From contig NC_081413.1 in NCBI RefSeq assembly GCF_030272615.1, positions 557,965,136 through 558,029,135 of the forward strand: 64,000 nucleotides of DNA. The letters run 5' to 3'. The DNA comes from Cryptomeria japonica (taxonomy: Eukaryota; Streptophyta; Pinopsida; Cupressales; Cupressaceae). Under the pieces are notes generated by a model. It did not search any database and had not been told where the DNA came from. It saw only the letters and a program-made list of their open reading frames with translations. Below are positions 11,444 to 24,035 of the stretch, piece by piece; the first letter of the stretch is position 1; every line of letters starts with the position of its first letter. The position numbers and the translations under genes were made by a program.

Positions 11444-12355
11444 TCAGTGTCCTCTGTATTGGTTGTCTTTTTGTCTGTCATCTCGATATTCTATCTTTTC
11501 ACTAGATTCTTTGTCAGGATAGTTAGAAGCCATATGTCCTATTCTATCACAGTTAAAACATTTTAAAGGTAACTTTCCTTTATACTTACCTTTGCCTCTC
11601 ACTAACCTTCTGGCTAATAATGCTTCAAACTCTTCTTGCTTTTTTATTTCTTCATATAGTTTGTGTACCTCTTCCATGTTTTTGTGAATGTAATCATCAG
11701 ATTCACCAATATGAAAAGAACTGAATGCAGATTCAACTTTATTTACCGAGGACCCACTGTTATCAAAATTACTTAACTCAAATGCATGTAGCTTACCGAT
11801 AGTAGCATCCAAAGAGACTGGCATGTTTGGCACAAACCTTAATTCATTGATTGCAGAGACTTGAATGGCATAAGCAGGTAGAAGTGTTCTAAGCAACTTA
11901 CTTGTTACATCCTTTTCTTCAATAGTTCCTCCTACTCCTTTGATTTGATTGACAGTTTCCTTTAACCTTGTACTATATTGGGTTATGTTCTCACCTTCAT
12001 TCATTCTCATGGATTCAAGTTGACCTCTTAGACTGTCTACTTTTTCTCTCTAAACATGTTCATCACCACCATACACAGATATAAGCTTGGTCCACATTGC
12101 TTTGGCATCATTGCAGCCTTCTAGATCATTAAACTTTGAGTCAGTTAATGCAGATGTTATTTCAATCATAGCTTGAATATGTTCTTGCTTTGCCTTTATC
12201 TCTTCCATTGTCATCGGGTTGGTGCTAGGTGCTATGTAATCATTCTCCAGATAATATGTTGCATATTCTCCAATTCCTGATAAATGTAGCTTCATCCTTT
12301 TCTACCATGTGGAGAAACTTGACTTGTTCAGCTTTGGTGCATCCCTTTTATACAT
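11444..12355 (-). pseudogene. C1 gag
   Basis: The frame starts at ATG 12353-12355 (MYKRDAPKLNKSSFSTW) and covers the Copia gag core: GGDEHV, LRGQLESMRMNEGENI and FVPNMPVSLDATIGKLHAFEL. A zinc knuckle CFNCDRIGHMASNY follows near 11540, its last Cys changed to Tyr. Stops occur after FSTW (shared with C2) and after GGDEHV. Gag would form the particle that packages element RNA. Confidence 0.8.
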
Positions 12356-12404
12356 CTTCAGATCTTGCCTCAAGTACCTTAAAACTTTTCTTCCAAAGTC
12401 CAAA

Positions 12405-12416
12405 GTTCTGATACCA
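12405..12416 (-). other. C1 primer-binding site, initiator tRNA-Met
   Basis: The minus strand reads TGGTATCAGAAC, close to the usual TGGTATCAGAGC complementary to initiator tRNA-Met, 2 bp from the LTR edge. Confidence 0.85.
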
Positions 12417-12418
12417 AT

Positions 12419-13929
12419 TGTTAGTTAAGATGAGAGGGGGGGGGGCGTGAATCATAAAAAATTCACTATACAATATATTCACCACATTCAACCTCGGTAG
12501 CCTTTATTGATATGCAACTATGACTGTAAATCATTCAATACTCATAAACAGATACACTTAAAATATCATAACACATTTAACACCAAATTTTACGTGGAAA
12601 CCCAAATAGGGAAAAACCAGTATGGAATTTCGGACCCACTAAGAAATATACCCTTCTAGAGTATGCTTGGTTAAAAGCTAATCCAGTTACAAATTACAAA
12701 AACACATTGTTAGATATGACCTGGTTAAGGGATTTCCCTCAGACTTGTTAGAGTCTTGCACTTTGTTAGAAGTGACCTTGTCAAAAGATTTCAAACACTC
12801 ATTTAGAATGTTACCTTGCTAGAGGGTTTATAAATAAGACTGTTAAGTCCACTCGGTTAAGAGATTTCTTGTCACTTACAAAATAAATAACAGTAATAAA
12901 ATATATCTGCAACTTCACATCTGAAATACTAAAGTAGATTCTATATGCTCAAAACAATCTTGTCATAAGACTTATCTTGCTTCTTGTTGGGCTTCTTAAT
13001 CTGTTCTTCAATCAGATCTTCAATCTTTAGTGCTCGGTGATCACTACTGTTGTGTCACTTTTCTTCTATTTTTCCTGCATGCATTTTTCATCAATAGTTT
13101 CTTATTTATGAACAATACCTAACCGCTTAATCTCCTTGATCACATTTCCCATGATCAATCTTAGCCATCAGATCTTAAAACGTGACTAATTTCATTGTAC
13201 CCTTCGATCTGAAAATGTTTTACCTTGCCTTGGAACTTGTGCTAGGTTATGGTCATTCAATCTATGTTGTAGATCTTGTCTCTTGTATTTTTTATGTCAT
13301 AGATCCTCAACAAACTTCTTGCATGACATACCAATCATCTTATCAACTCTAGCTCATTGGTATTCTACATTTAATAATGTATTTATCATCCAATGCATTC
13401 TATTATTACTTGGTTGTTACTCGGTAAATACTGAACTTCACTCGATAGATATTCTGCCCTCTTTAACTGATAGTGATAACCTTAGGGTTTACCGACTAGC
13501 ATCTTTCTTGGTAACATAGAACAATATCAAGCCTTAACTAATTCTATAGCTTGAAATCTTTTCTCCTTTTTGTTTAGTCTTTGACTACTCACATATAGGA
13601 TATCAAAACAATCAAAACAACATAATCTCATCACTGTCTAACTCGGTAATAGTTGCCCATTGAATAACTTATTATTCCCCTTTTAGTTTCACATTCATTC
13701 TATGTCTCTTACCAACATCTTTATACTTATCAAAACATACTCATTAAGATATGGCAACATCATACTGAATCAAAAAATCAATTGCTTGACATCAATGACA
13801 AAATAATATTATTAAGATAGTAATCATCCTTTCTCAATTATATCAACATTCTCCAACAACCTTCTCAATATCCTCATACCAACAAACTTACTGAGATGCT
13901 AACAATCTCCTTTTGTGAAAATGCTAACA
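12419..13929 (-). mobile_element. C1 5' LTR
   Basis: Starts TGTTAGTT and ends GCTAACA in plus order, about 1.5 kb. It aligns along its length with the C2 LTRs at 26226-27684 and 40321-41842. It has a poly-G run near 12427-12445 and several ACTCGGTAA-type motifs. A tandem duplication seen in the C2 LTRs near 27267 is absent here. Confidence 0.8.
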
Positions 13930-14294
13930 TCCACCCCTCTCATAACTGAGCTACCAGAGGAGGAAGAGGAGCATCCAAATTTGGCTGAGGCACTTACTCA
14001 ACCAAAACCATTTAAGGATCTTGAACCAACTTGCCTATTTAATCCAGAACCTCCATTTCCTCAAAGGTTGGATATTGTCAGCCAAAAGGAAGAAACAACC
14101 TTTGACATTTTAGATCAACTAAAACACATATGTGTCAAGATACCCTTGTTCTAGGCCATTAAATATGTCCCTACCTATGGGAAAGTAATAAAGAGGCATG
14201 TCTCAAAAATCCAAGATAGGAGGCAAAAGATCCCACTACTATTCATGTGGTAGGCCAATTGGTAGACATCATGCTTGGGAAAATAATTGCCTCT
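13930..14294 (+). pseudogene. G3 gag-pol linker fragment (Athila/Tat-like Gypsy)
   Basis: Reads ITELPEEEEEHPNLAEAL, then EPPFPQRLDIV, FDILDQLKHICVKIPLF and, after a frame change and stops, a segment ending in LGKIIAS. This is the linker before protease in Athila/Tat-type Gypsy polyproteins. It is cut on the left by the C1 LTR and on the right by P; the same protein resumes at 56140. Stops and frame changes make it dead. Confidence 0.7.
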
Positions 14295-15562
14295 TGTTGG
14301 CAAATTGGAGGAATTGATTATGTGTTGCATTGATGTTTTGTCATTGATGGAAACACCTATTGTTTTGGTTGTTTACCAGTTTCTGGTAGGTTCTATTAGA
14401 GTGGTTGGATTATGGTATTGATCTAGTATGCCCCAATTGGCTTTGGTTTGTGGAATTGGTTTGGATTTGTCATTTATGCTATTCGGATGTCTATCACGAT
14501 CAATTGGTTCAAGATTTGATGACTCAGATGCTATCATTTTCTCTAGTAAGCCTTTTGGTCACCAGTAAGGGTTTTACCGGAAGAGTTTTGTTGAAGATAT
14601 TTTGATGCACTTGATAAGTGGTTTTGGTGCATCTTCTAAATGGTTCTCGGGATTCTGTTGGTTATCTTTTTCATGTTCCTGTTGATCGGTGGTGTTGGAT
14701 TTGGTTTATGGCGACATATCTTGGATCCGGTCTTATTCTGCTAGGTTATGGACTAGTTTATGTAACATGTTGGATGATGCTCCTGATGCATTACCAGTTG
14801 GATTTATCAATTATTTTATATTGTTTTGTTCCCAGGATGACTTGGATGATCATTGTATTGTGATTTTATTTATTGTATTATCTTTTAGGTGGTCAACCTA
14901 ATTGTTTAGGTCTCAGGTTGGTATATATATGATGTAAGATCTCTTTGTAGATTATGGTTATGGTTATTCTTATGGTTATGAGATATGCAATTATCTGTGT
15001 GCGAACAAGGTTGTGATCATATGTAGAGATTTTGGTCGATCATAGGTGATCAAATCAAGTTTGTAAGAGAGGTTTAAGAACTTTGGTACTGAGCTTAACC
15101 AGAATTGTACTCAAGCATAAGAGATGTTGTCTTTATAGTTCACTCTTCTTTTTGGATTGTAGTTTGGATTTATTTTGTAGTCAGTGAGGCTCCTTTTGTG
15201 ATGACCAGTGTGCTCTAGGCTATTGGCCTTCCTGCATGTGCAGGCCCCTCATTTTGTAATCACATACTTACTACAAAAGTATTATCTGACTGTGGGTAGG
15301 CTTCCCACCATGTTTTTTTCTCTTTACTGGGTTTTCCATGTATAAATCTTGGTGTCATGTGTTATAGATGGATTGTAATTGTTTTGTGATCTATGTTTAT
15401 GCTCAATTTCTATATCTTCTATTCTGGTATTTGTCTTATATATTTTGGTATTAAGTTTATGTGTTCTGGTAATGAGGTTTTGAATGATTAAAGTTTTGTA
15501 ATCTATTGACAAATGGTTCACCCCTCTCTCAGTTGTCCTTCAGTTATCTGAGTTGTCTAACA
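14295..15562 (+). mobile_element. P 5' LTR
   Basis: 1268 bp, TGTTGGCA at the start and TCTAACA at the end. TATA-like GTATATATATG lies near 14920. Compared with the 3' LTR, many CCGG/CGGT sites read as CTAG, CAGT or TGGT here, so this copy has lost more CG sites. Confidence 0.85.
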
Positions 15563-15564
15563 AT

Positions 15565-15576
15565 TGGTATAAGAGC
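15565..15576 (+). other. P primer-binding site
   Basis: TGGTATAAGAGC, one mismatch from the initiator tRNA-Met primer site, 2 bp after the LTR end. Confidence 0.8.
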
Positions 15577-15618
15577 ATGATCCTCTTTGCAGAAGCTTAA
15601 CTGCTTGAGGAAGATGCT

Positions 15619-15808
15619 ATGGCATCTAATAGTTCAAGTCCATCAAGTTCATTTGCAGCTATTTTCCATAGAGAAATTCCTAGGCTTGATGGAACAAATT
15701 ATAGGGTATGGAAGATTAGGATGGAGACTCATTTGATATGTCTTGGCAAGGAGATTTGGGAGATCACTAAGAAAGGAGTTACCCCTTTTAATCTAACATC
15801 TGGCAATC
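15619..15808 (+). pseudogene. P gag, N-terminal fragment
   Basis: Starts at ATG 15619 with a Ser-rich stretch followed by IPRLDGTNYRVWKIRMETHL, the usual start of Copia gag. It stops being P sequence at 15808, where the C3 LTR begins; the last residues in this frame come from C3. The rest of gag resumes at 49238. Confidence 0.85.
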
Positions 15809-17426
15809 TGTTGAACACAATGTACCACTGAGAGGGGGGTGAATCAGTGGTTCCTAAATTCTTCTCTTTTAAAAACAACCTTAAAATACTGATAATTATC
15901 CTAAGCACCAAACAATCAAACCAGTAAGACAAATGAGGAAATCAAAAGAGATAATCACACAAATGCAACCCACAACACCAGATGTACGAGGAAAAACCAA
16001 ATATGGGAAAAACCTTGGTGAGAAATTTTGTTGGAGACTACTACTCCAATCCAGCCTCACAAGTGAAACACTAAATTAAAAAGATTTAGGGAACCAACCC
16101 TACACCAATCTCCAACTTTGTGATGTATATTAAAATACAATTTTGATATAGTTATAGTTTCTAGTTGCAAATGAGTTTTGCAACTCTTGATCAAATAGGT
16201 TTATGTCGGTTAACAATCTTCTCTTCTTCACTGGATCTCACACTACCAGTTATGAGATTACTCTATCTGATTCTTGGCTACTCTTCCTTCACTCTTAGCT
16301 GCATAACACACTATGTCACACTTGGATTCCTTCTTAATCAATCATTCCTCACTGGTTAGCTTAACTATTAGAACTTCAATAGTTTACTAGTACTATGTGA
16401 CTGCCGGTTAAACCCTCTCACTGATTTTCCTGCTAACTCACTCTGCAACTTTCTTAGAATAAATTCTAAGGAAGATGATCCTTCTATATGCTCAATCTCT
16501 CATCACTCTCCTTCTTCACATCAAGCACCATCCTTTTATGTCTCGATCTCATCTATTTATAATCTTGGATTTCGGCCTAAAACCGCATTCAATAATGTTG
16601 TGTTAGCTTTTTCCTTCTCCAACTCAAACCAAATCAGATTTGATTTGATCTGCTTTTCCAGGGATATGATCTTCATGACATCGATCAACACTAGTAAAGC
16701 TTCGCATTCTAATGTGTACTTTCTAAATCTAGATGTCTGCACCATGCCTTTCTGCTCTTCTTTGTCATACACCATTAATGGCATTGTTGTTTCCTTCAAC
16801 AAATGGGTACGAAGATCAAATATTCTTGTAGGATTAGTTCAGTCACTTTGCTAGCTTGCCTTCCTCGAGCCGCAATCCTTTGGCATCCTCTGTGACTTGC
16901 GAGTTCTTCATAAAATTCAACCTTCTTGCTGATTTGTACGGCGATGCACACTCCACCAACCTGTGCAATACCACCACCTAGCATTCAACTATCATTCTTG
17001 TCGACATCCACCTCTGCTTGGATTCCTATGTCTATTTTCCATTCTTTGTCAACCAAGGTTGACTACCGGCTTAGTTCACCTTATCGGTATGACCATCAAA
17101 CATCCTTTGTACTGGTAACACATCCTCTTGATGATTATATTGCCTTTCGTTATGCTAACCTCTCTGTGCTTCTCACGGAGTGTTGTTGTGATTCTTTTAG
17201 CATTTTGCCTCTTCATCGCAAACAAGCAACTGACCTTCATCTTGGTTTGTGCCTTACCGGTAAGCCTGCTTTACTAGCAGATAACACAATTCATGTGTAC
17301 CGCTAGCCTTCCTTCTGTCTGCTCACTCACATGAACATTGCCATCATATGTCTTTCTCTTCTTGTACCGGTGACCTTGCCAAACCATTTTGACATCAATG
17401 ACAACTTAATGCCAATAATGCCAACA
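15809..17426 (-). mobile_element. C3 3' LTR
   Basis: 1618 bp from TGTTGAAC to TGCCAACA in plus order. It matches the split 5' LTR at 22964-23220 and 48714-49232; the stretch 16066-16930 has no counterpart there. ACCGGT/CCGGTAA motifs recur. Confidence 0.9.
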
Positions 17427-17660
17427 ATATCCCCTTTTGGCATTGATGTCAACTTAATGCAACACTTCATATCGATAGATTTCTCCCCCTTTGACACAAT
17501 GACAGAGGGTATTATACACTCCCCCTTTAAAACAATGACAAAGGGTATTGTACACTCCCCCTTTGATCCATACCTAGCTCCCCCTAAGGGTGCTGCCAGT
17601 GATTGCAGATGGTAGTGAGATGTGGTTCAAGAGTTATAGATGCTACTATGAACTCCCCCT
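17427..17660 (-). other. C3 polypurine tract and repeated PPT-like runs
   Basis: The minus strand has an AAAAGGGGATAT tract right at the LTR edge, then further AAAGGGGGAG-type runs near 17485, 17520, 17555, 17578 and 17655. Two lie in near-identical 38-bp units with GACA(G/A)AGGGTATT. The first run is the expected plus-strand primer; the others have no assigned role. Confidence 0.7.
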
Positions 17661-17683
17661 AAACCATATAAATCCTTCATTTC

Positions 17684-18426
17684 TTAAGTGCATAAGGTAG
17701 ATGACACAACTCCCAACTTGTGTCTTAGGTACTCAAAAGTGCTTACAAGAAATGGTTTGGTGAAAATGTCTGCTACTTGTTCTCCGATAGGGACATAATC
17801 CATCCTTACTTCCTGTCCTTCAACCTTCTCTCTAAGAAAATGATACTTGATAGCAATATGCTTTGTCCTGGAATGCATCACCAAATTCTTTGATATGTTG
17901 ATGGCACTTGAATTATCACACCAAATGAGAATAGGATTAGTAATGCCACCTATATGTCCTTAAGGGTTTGCTTCATCCAAAGCACCTGAGAGCAGCATGT
18001 TGCTGCAACAATTTATTCTTCTTCAGCAATTGATAGGGAGACTAAATCCTACTTCTTGCTATGCCATGAGACCAACCGGTCACCTACGAAGAATACACCA
18101 CCACTTGTGCTCTTCCAATCATCAATGAAACTTGCCCAATCAACATTAGTGTATGCTTCCAAAATGAATTCCCCTTGTTTAGGATACCACAATCCATAAC
18201 TGAGTGTTCCTTGTAGGTACCTAAAAATTTTGCTAACTGCGTTCGTATGTGATTGTTTTGGTGCAGCTTGAAATTGAGCCACCATGCACACTGCCTGCAC
18301 TATATCTGGTCTAGAAGCAGCTAGATACAATAGGTCGCCTATCATGGATCTATACAATGTCTGATCCACCACCGATGATTCATCATTCTTGCTTAATTTA
18401 CTTTTGGTCACCATAGGGGTACTCAC
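17684..18426 (-). pseudogene. C3 RNase H
   Basis: Reads VSTPMVTKSKLSK, LLYLAASRPDI, YTNVDWASFIDDWKSTSGG and MHSRTKHIAIKYHFLRE...IFTKP, the normal Copia RNase H block after reverse transcriptase. Stops near 18030 and around 17890 break it. The part between 17884 and 18049 is only readable with stops. Confidence 0.85.
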
Positions 18427-19233
18427 CGGTTTGCAATCCTCCCTTTGAAATTACTTCAGCATATCTTTTGCATACTCAGTTTGTGAGATAAAGATTCCCT
18501 TATCTTGTTGTAATATCTACAAACCAAGGAAGTATGTCAATTCACCAAGCATTGACATCTCAAATTCTGATTATATCTTATCAACAAATTATTTGCAAAG
18601 GGTGCCCTTATTGCCTCCAAAAATAATGTCATCTACATACACAACCACAATGATCATGTGGTTTCCATCTTTCTTTATCTATAAATTGTTGTCAACACTA
18701 CCCTTTCTGAATCCTTGCTCCTTCAGGTACTAATCTAATCTTGAATACCATGCTCTAGGAGCTTGCTTTAAACCATATAGGGCCTTCTTCAACTGACACA
18801 CAAAGGTTTCATCATCATGTAGTAGAAACTCTTCCCGTTATTCCAGGTACACTTCTTCTTCCAAATTTCCATTTAGGAAGCCAGATTTTACATCCATTTG
18901 ATATACTTTATAACCCTTGTAGGCAAAAAAGGCTAGAAACATTTTAATTGCTTCTAATCTAGCTACTGGTGCAAATGTTTCTTCAAAGTCAATTTCATCT
19001 ACCTAAGAGTATCCTTTGCACACCAGTCTAGCTTTATGCCGAATAATTTTACCTTCTTCATTCATCTTATTCTGGTAGACCCATTTAGTGCCAATGATGT
19101 TCTTATCTTTCGGTCTAGGGACTAATTCCCAAGTCTTGTTCTTCTCAATCTGTTGTGGTTCTTCTTCCATGGCATCCATCCATTCTTGTCTTTTGCTAGC
19201 CTCATTGAATGTTTTAGGTTCTACTTCAGTCAT
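18427..19233 (-). pseudogene. C3 reverse transcriptase, heavily decayed
   Basis: EEPQQIEKNKTWELVPRPKD and IIGTKWVYQNKMNEEGK start the domain. Downstream the frame has [29 protein letters not shown] and VVYVDDIIFGG, so the catalytic YVDD remains. At least eight TAG/TGA codons, mostly at expected Gln, Trp or Arg positions, interrupt it. Confidence 0.85.
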
Positions 19234-19431
19234 GAGGCAAAAGTTGACTTGTTCATCATTTCGGGCAAGTCTTCTTCTAGTCTACATACCATCACTTTTA
19301 TTTTCTAGAAATTTCTCTTCAGGGTGATTCAACTGTACATACCGATCGGGAGCCTTTTTGGATGCTTCTTCTTGTTCATTGTTTGACTGAGCTTCCTCAC
19401 CTTCATCACTAGAATCATCATGTCAGTTCAC

Positions 19432-20690
19432 CTATGGTTGACTTCCTTTGTGCATATCCTCATCAACTCTTACATGCACACTCTCAATGACTCTTCTTAG
19501 TCTTTTGTTGTAGCATTTGTAGGCCTTGCTATTAGATGAGTAACCAAGGAAGATTCCTTCATCACTCCTAGAGTCAAAACTACCTAGACCATCCATATCT
19601 CTCTTCATAAAACACTTACTTCCAAATACTTTGAAGTATTTGACTGATGGCTTCCAGTCATACCACAACTCATAAGGTGTCATTATATTGTTTGTTCTTA
19701 ATTAAACCCGGTTCAAGGTATATGTAGCAGTATGAATCACTTCCTTCCAATATGTGTTGGGCAGACTGGCCTCATTTAACATGGTTTTGGCCATCTCCTT
19801 GACCGTCATGTTCTTCCTTTCTACTACACCATTTTGTTGTGGTGTCCTAAGGGCTAAGTACTACCTTCTAATTCCATGTTTTTTCACAATAATCTTCAAA
19901 CTCATTTGATGTGAACTCTCCATCCCTTTCTGATCTTAGACATTTTAGCTTGCACCCACTTTCCTTCTCCACCATCTTCCTAAAGATATTGAACTTGTCA
20001 AATTCTTGTGACTTATCTTGCAAGAAAGTGACCCATGTCATTCTTGAATAATCATCAATAAAAAGCATAAAATATCTTTCACCAGCAAGAGCTCTTGTCC
20101 TAGTTGGACCACACAAATCTATATATACAATCTCAAGTGGTATTGAGGTGTTGTACTCTTTTGTCCTAAAGCTCACCTTACTCTTCTTCCCTTTCACACA
20201 TTCATCACAAAATGTGCTTACTCGTTTGATGACGGGTGGAATATTTCTTACACATCCCTTTTTGCTTACTACAACTAAGTTATCAAATTTTATGTGGCCT
20301 AATCTTTGATGCCACAACCAGCTTTCATCAACCTATCCCATCATGCATTGGGACCCATAGCATTTCTTCAGATTGTAAACATTTACATATGTTCTCTTTC
20401 CTTCTGCCACAATCTGATCGGTACTCTCTTTCTTTATTTGGTAGTCGATAGAGTCAAAGGTGAATTTATAACCTTTGTCACACATCTGACTCACACTCAA
20501 AAAATTATGCTTTAGCCCTTCCACATAATATACATCATATGCCTTCATTTTTTCATCAATATTTTTGTACCTTTTCCCTTTATTTTGATGGATGAGTTGT
20601 CTCTGAATCTTACTGAACCATCATTCCAGTCTTCAAGTTTGATAAATTTATTTTTATCATCAATCATGTGGTTGAAGCAACCACTATCTA
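19432..20690 (-). pseudogene. C3 integrase and protease-integrase linker
   Basis: VEGLKHNFLSVSQM leads into WHQRLGHIKFDNL and CDECVKGK, giving His-His-Cys-Cys. IDLCGP and FIDDYSRMTWV carry the first Asp, and LRSERDGEFTS has Glu-Arg-Asp-Gly where Ser-Asp-x-Gly is usual. The catalytic Glu region (NGVVERKN) is in another frame near 19810-19850. The C-terminal part reads SVKYFKVFGSKCFMKRD. Breaks near 19865 and 19685 split the gene. Confidence 0.8.
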
Positions 20691-20727
20691 CAACCCATAG
20701 ATTGTTCCTTTCAGCATGTAAGGTAGT

Positions 20728-21207
20728 CTACACTATCAAACTCGATTCTGCCTTGTCCTTTTCTTTCTCAACCCATACCGGTTTGGTTTCCTTCTTCTTG
20801 TCAGTTGCTATTTTGTGCTCCAGTTCAACTGGCAGTTCTTGATCAGGATTTATCTTCTTCTGCTTGATCTTCCTATTTTTACAAAACTTTTCTATATGTC
20901 CAAACTCTTGACAGTTATAGCATTTCATATTTTCATTTAAAGATGAATCTTTAAAATTATTGTAGGATATCGGTTTATTCTTTCTACATTCAAAACTCCT
21001 ATGACCAAATCCATTGCATTAATAACAAACAACATTCATATCCCAGAGTGCATTAAAAGGATTTCTACTTTCATAACTCATAGAGAGCTTATTGGTTAAT
21101 CTACAACCAGCTATTATATGCCCAAATTTGTTACACCGGTAATAATAACCATAAAAGTTTAAAACATTCTGGTTAAGTTGTCTTGATCCTGCAAACAAAT
21201 GCCTCAT
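20728..21207 (-). pseudogene. C3 gag C-terminal zinc knuckles
   Basis: Three knuckle-like motifs lie in a row. CNKFGHIIAGC near 21120 has the spacing of a knuckle C-terminal half. A second with GFGHRSFEC is near 21000. The third, CYNCQEFGHIEKFC, is canonical C-x2-C-x4-H-x4-C near 20890-20930. Lys-rich linkers follow. Stops and a frame change interrupt the run. The knuckles would bind element RNA. Confidence 0.7.
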
Positions 21208-21753
21208 CAGGGGTCTTCCCTCTCATGATGTTGACTCTAGTGAATCCTTCATGGTCAACTCTCGCATTTCTCCTTGGATCTACATGTCGGTATAGTGAGT
21301 GTGGCCTCTGGTTTCTGTGGTGATTTCCAACAGCATTTTCATATATATTCTTCCCAGTATCCTTGCTTACTGTGAATGTCTTCTTCTGTTTAACTTCATT
21401 TGAAGAAGTGAACTATATCTCCTTGCTAGATGTCTCTTTACTACTTGAACTTTGACCTTCTTCAAATCCCAAGCCAGCTGTATCTTTGGATTTCTTTTGT
21501 TTGCTTAACATCTTGTCTAAGGCTTCGATGTTGCCTTCATATTTGCTTCTCACTTTTATTTATTCCTTACTTTCTTCAAGCTCCTTTCCGAGCTTCACTA
21601 TTTATCCTTCCAGATCTTAATGCTCCTTTTCCTTCTTCATCAAATCAGAGGATGTAACTTCACATATCCTCTTGGCTCTTTCTAATTGCAGTTTCAAGTC
21701 AAAAATAACTTCATTGGACTCATTCAGGGTTTTCTTGAAGAGACCTTATTCAT

Positions 21754-22896
21754 CTACTGCAGCAAGCTTGAATTTCTTGAGTTCTCTTTTGTTTTACTCA
21801 GTTCCTCAAGAGAACTTATAAGCGCACCTTCTAGATCCACTTCAGCCTCAATATCTTCTTCTTCCTCATCTTCACCAACTGATTCATCAAGTGCCATAAA
21901 GAGATTAACTTTCCTGTCATTCTCATGGTAGTCATCTTCTAATGCACTTTCTTCATTTGCAACATCATCCTCAATAGTGTATAGGTTGTTTTGCTTCTGG
22001 TAGCCTCTTCTTCCTTGCCAGTAAACATTTATTTCTTTATCTTTACTAGCAGATCTACTAAGATCTCTTAACTCATCTCCACTGGTTTCATTATAAGGAT
22101 AATTTGCAACAAAGTGTCCAACTTTACCACAGTTGAAACATTTGAGTGGTAGCTTTCCTTTATACTTGTCGGATCCTCTTTTGAGCTTTCTGAGAAATTT
22201 TGCTACCTCTACATCAAAGTCTTCACTGAATCCTTTATGAGAAGCTACTTCTTTGCCCTTCAGGGTGGAGTTGAACGATGCCTCTTTCATTAAGGATGCA
22301 TCATTGGTTGTTCTCATTTCATAGGCCATTAGTGAGCCAAATAGCTCATCCTTGTAAAGATCTTCAGATCCTTGGCTTATTCTATGGAAGAAATTTTTGT
22401 ATCATACTTAGGTGTGAGAGACCATCTTGACAAGAATCTCATCTGCAATTTCTTCTCGAAGTCCTTTGATGGTATTCATAGTTTCATCAAATCTGTGAAG
22501 GTAGTCTACAGTATTTTCATCATCCTTCATCTTAATGCCTTCAAGTTGGCCCCTTAGTGCTTGCATCTTAGCTTCTTTGAATTTTGCATCTCCTTCAAAT
22601 AACCTCTGCATTTTATCCCAAGTCTCTTTGGCAAATGCACAGTGCATGACCTTGACAAACTCATTATCAGATAGCTCGCTCAAGATAGCATGTTTGGCCT
22701 TTGCATTGTTCTCATACTCCTTCTTGGCATCTAGATCAGTGGGAGGAACACTAGGGACAACATACCCATTATTGAAAGACATCCACACATCAAAACCAAG
22801 GGAGGAAATATAGGTCTCCATTCTTCTACTCCAAAAGGCATAGTTGGATCCATCAAACATGGGGGCTTTTGAGGAAGCAGACTCATTTCTTGCCAT
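21754..22896 (-). pseudogene. C3 gag, capsid and first zinc knuckle
   Basis: Starts at ATG 22894-22896 (MARNESASSKAPMFDGSNYAFW). The Copia gag core includes WDKMQRLFEGD, LRGQLEGIKMKDDENTVDYL and GLREEIADEILVKMV, then a stop at 22408. The next frame has GSDKYKGKLPLKCFNCGKVGHFVANY (quoted in part), a knuckle whose last Cys became Tyr, then a very acidic stretch near 21850-21950. The sequence 21220-21750 continues toward the later knuckles in broken frames with Lys/Glu/Ser-rich text. Long for Copia gag. Confidence 0.8.
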
Positions 22897-22948
22897 TGTG
22901 TTCTAAGTCTAGAATCTACCCCAAGGTTTTTAAACAACTGAGAACCTA

Positions 22949-22961
22949 GGCTCTGATACCA
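22949..22961 (-). other. C3 primer-binding site
   Basis: The minus strand reads TGGTATCAGAGCC, a perfect initiator tRNA-Met primer site, 2 bp from the LTR edge at 22964. Confidence 0.9.
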
Positions 22962-22963
22962 AT

Positions 22964-23220
22964 TGTTGAACACAATGTACCATTGAGAGGGGAGTGAATC
23001 AGTGGTTCCTAAATTCTTCTCTTTTTAAAACAACCTTAGAATACCGGTAATTATCCTAAGCACCAAATAATCAAACCAGTAAGACAAATGAGGAAATCAA
23101 AAGAGACAATCACACAAATGCAACCCACAACACCAGATGTACGAGGAAAAACCCAATATGGGAAAAACCTAGGTGAGAAATGTTGTTGGAGACTACTGCT
23201 CCAATCCAACCTCACAAGTG
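22964..23220 (-). mobile_element. C3 5' LTR, inner fragment
   Basis: Starts TGTTGAACACAATG and aligns with 15809-16065. It ends abruptly at CACAAGTG, where G2 begins. Confidence 0.9.
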
Positions 23221-24035
23221 TGCTGGTAAATAGATTTGTCTCTTTTCTGAAATCTTAATATAAAGCAAAATATGACTTTGATTCACCCTTCGTGAAAAGA
23301 AAACAAATTACCAACAGTTGGATGAATTAATTGAAATTCAACCTCTGCATTAGAGGGTGGCTCCTCATTTGATTTGCAATGAATTTATTATATATACTGA
23401 CACTTTTTACTAGAAAGCATTAAAAGGCTCCAGCATTTATCCATCAACACAAATAAACACCTTCAAAACTGCAACATAGGAAAATGTCTCAAAGAATATT
23501 CAAAGGAGAGTTCACAGACTCAGATTTACAACATACTTGCTGCATAAATTCAAAACAAAATAGGGACTCAGCAAAACTAATGGCTCGATTGATACTCTCT
23601 CATGCCACACAGGGCAAGGGGGATCAAGCAAATCAATGTCATGCAAGTCATTCAACAACCGATAATAAACACGAACTGAAAAGAAATACAAAGATAACTG
23701 ATCACCAAGTTATATCATGCCCATAACAACTTAAGAAAGATTACGAATCTTAGAATGCATAGATTCAAAGATAACACAACATTTCATTGATAATCTGTCA
23801 TTGTATCATCCAAACAGTTCACATCATAAACCAAAATTTTATCTACTGCTCCCAAAATCACAGTTTTGGAACCCATACAAAGACAAGCTCTTTAGCTTAA
23901 ATAGCCACCAAGCCATAGTTTTTACATAATGAAATAACATTTACTTTCACCCAAGTGAAAGAAACCATTTAAAACAACAAAAAAGGAAACTAAATTAACA
24001 ACCACTTAAAGGTTGACATTCCATTTTCAGGTCGG
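23221..24035 (-). other. G2 3' region, non-coding (possible 3' LTR)
   Basis: Starts TG at the C3 junction and holds no supported gene. It may be part or all of the G2 3' LTR. I could not find the inner LTR edge or a polypurine tract, so the boundary with the internal region is unresolved. Confidence 0.45.

Larger units (their letters stand above)
10524..13929 (-). mobile_element. C1: Ty1/Copia element, 5' part
   Basis: Minus-strand Copia with 5' LTR (12419-13929), initiator-Met primer site, gag, protease and the first part of integrase. The integrase frame stops at the G1 LTR edge at 10524; the rest of C1 should lie left of G1, outside the window. C1 is the same family as C2: LTR, gag and integrase are closely similar. 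Its right edge abuts G3 coding sequence, so C1 inserted into G3. Confidence 0.85.

Noticed and set aside
17427-17600. CRISPR-like or satellite array from repeated CTCCCCCTTT units
   Set aside because: Units vary in length and spacing and lie exactly where polypurine tracts of a minus-strand Copia element belong.
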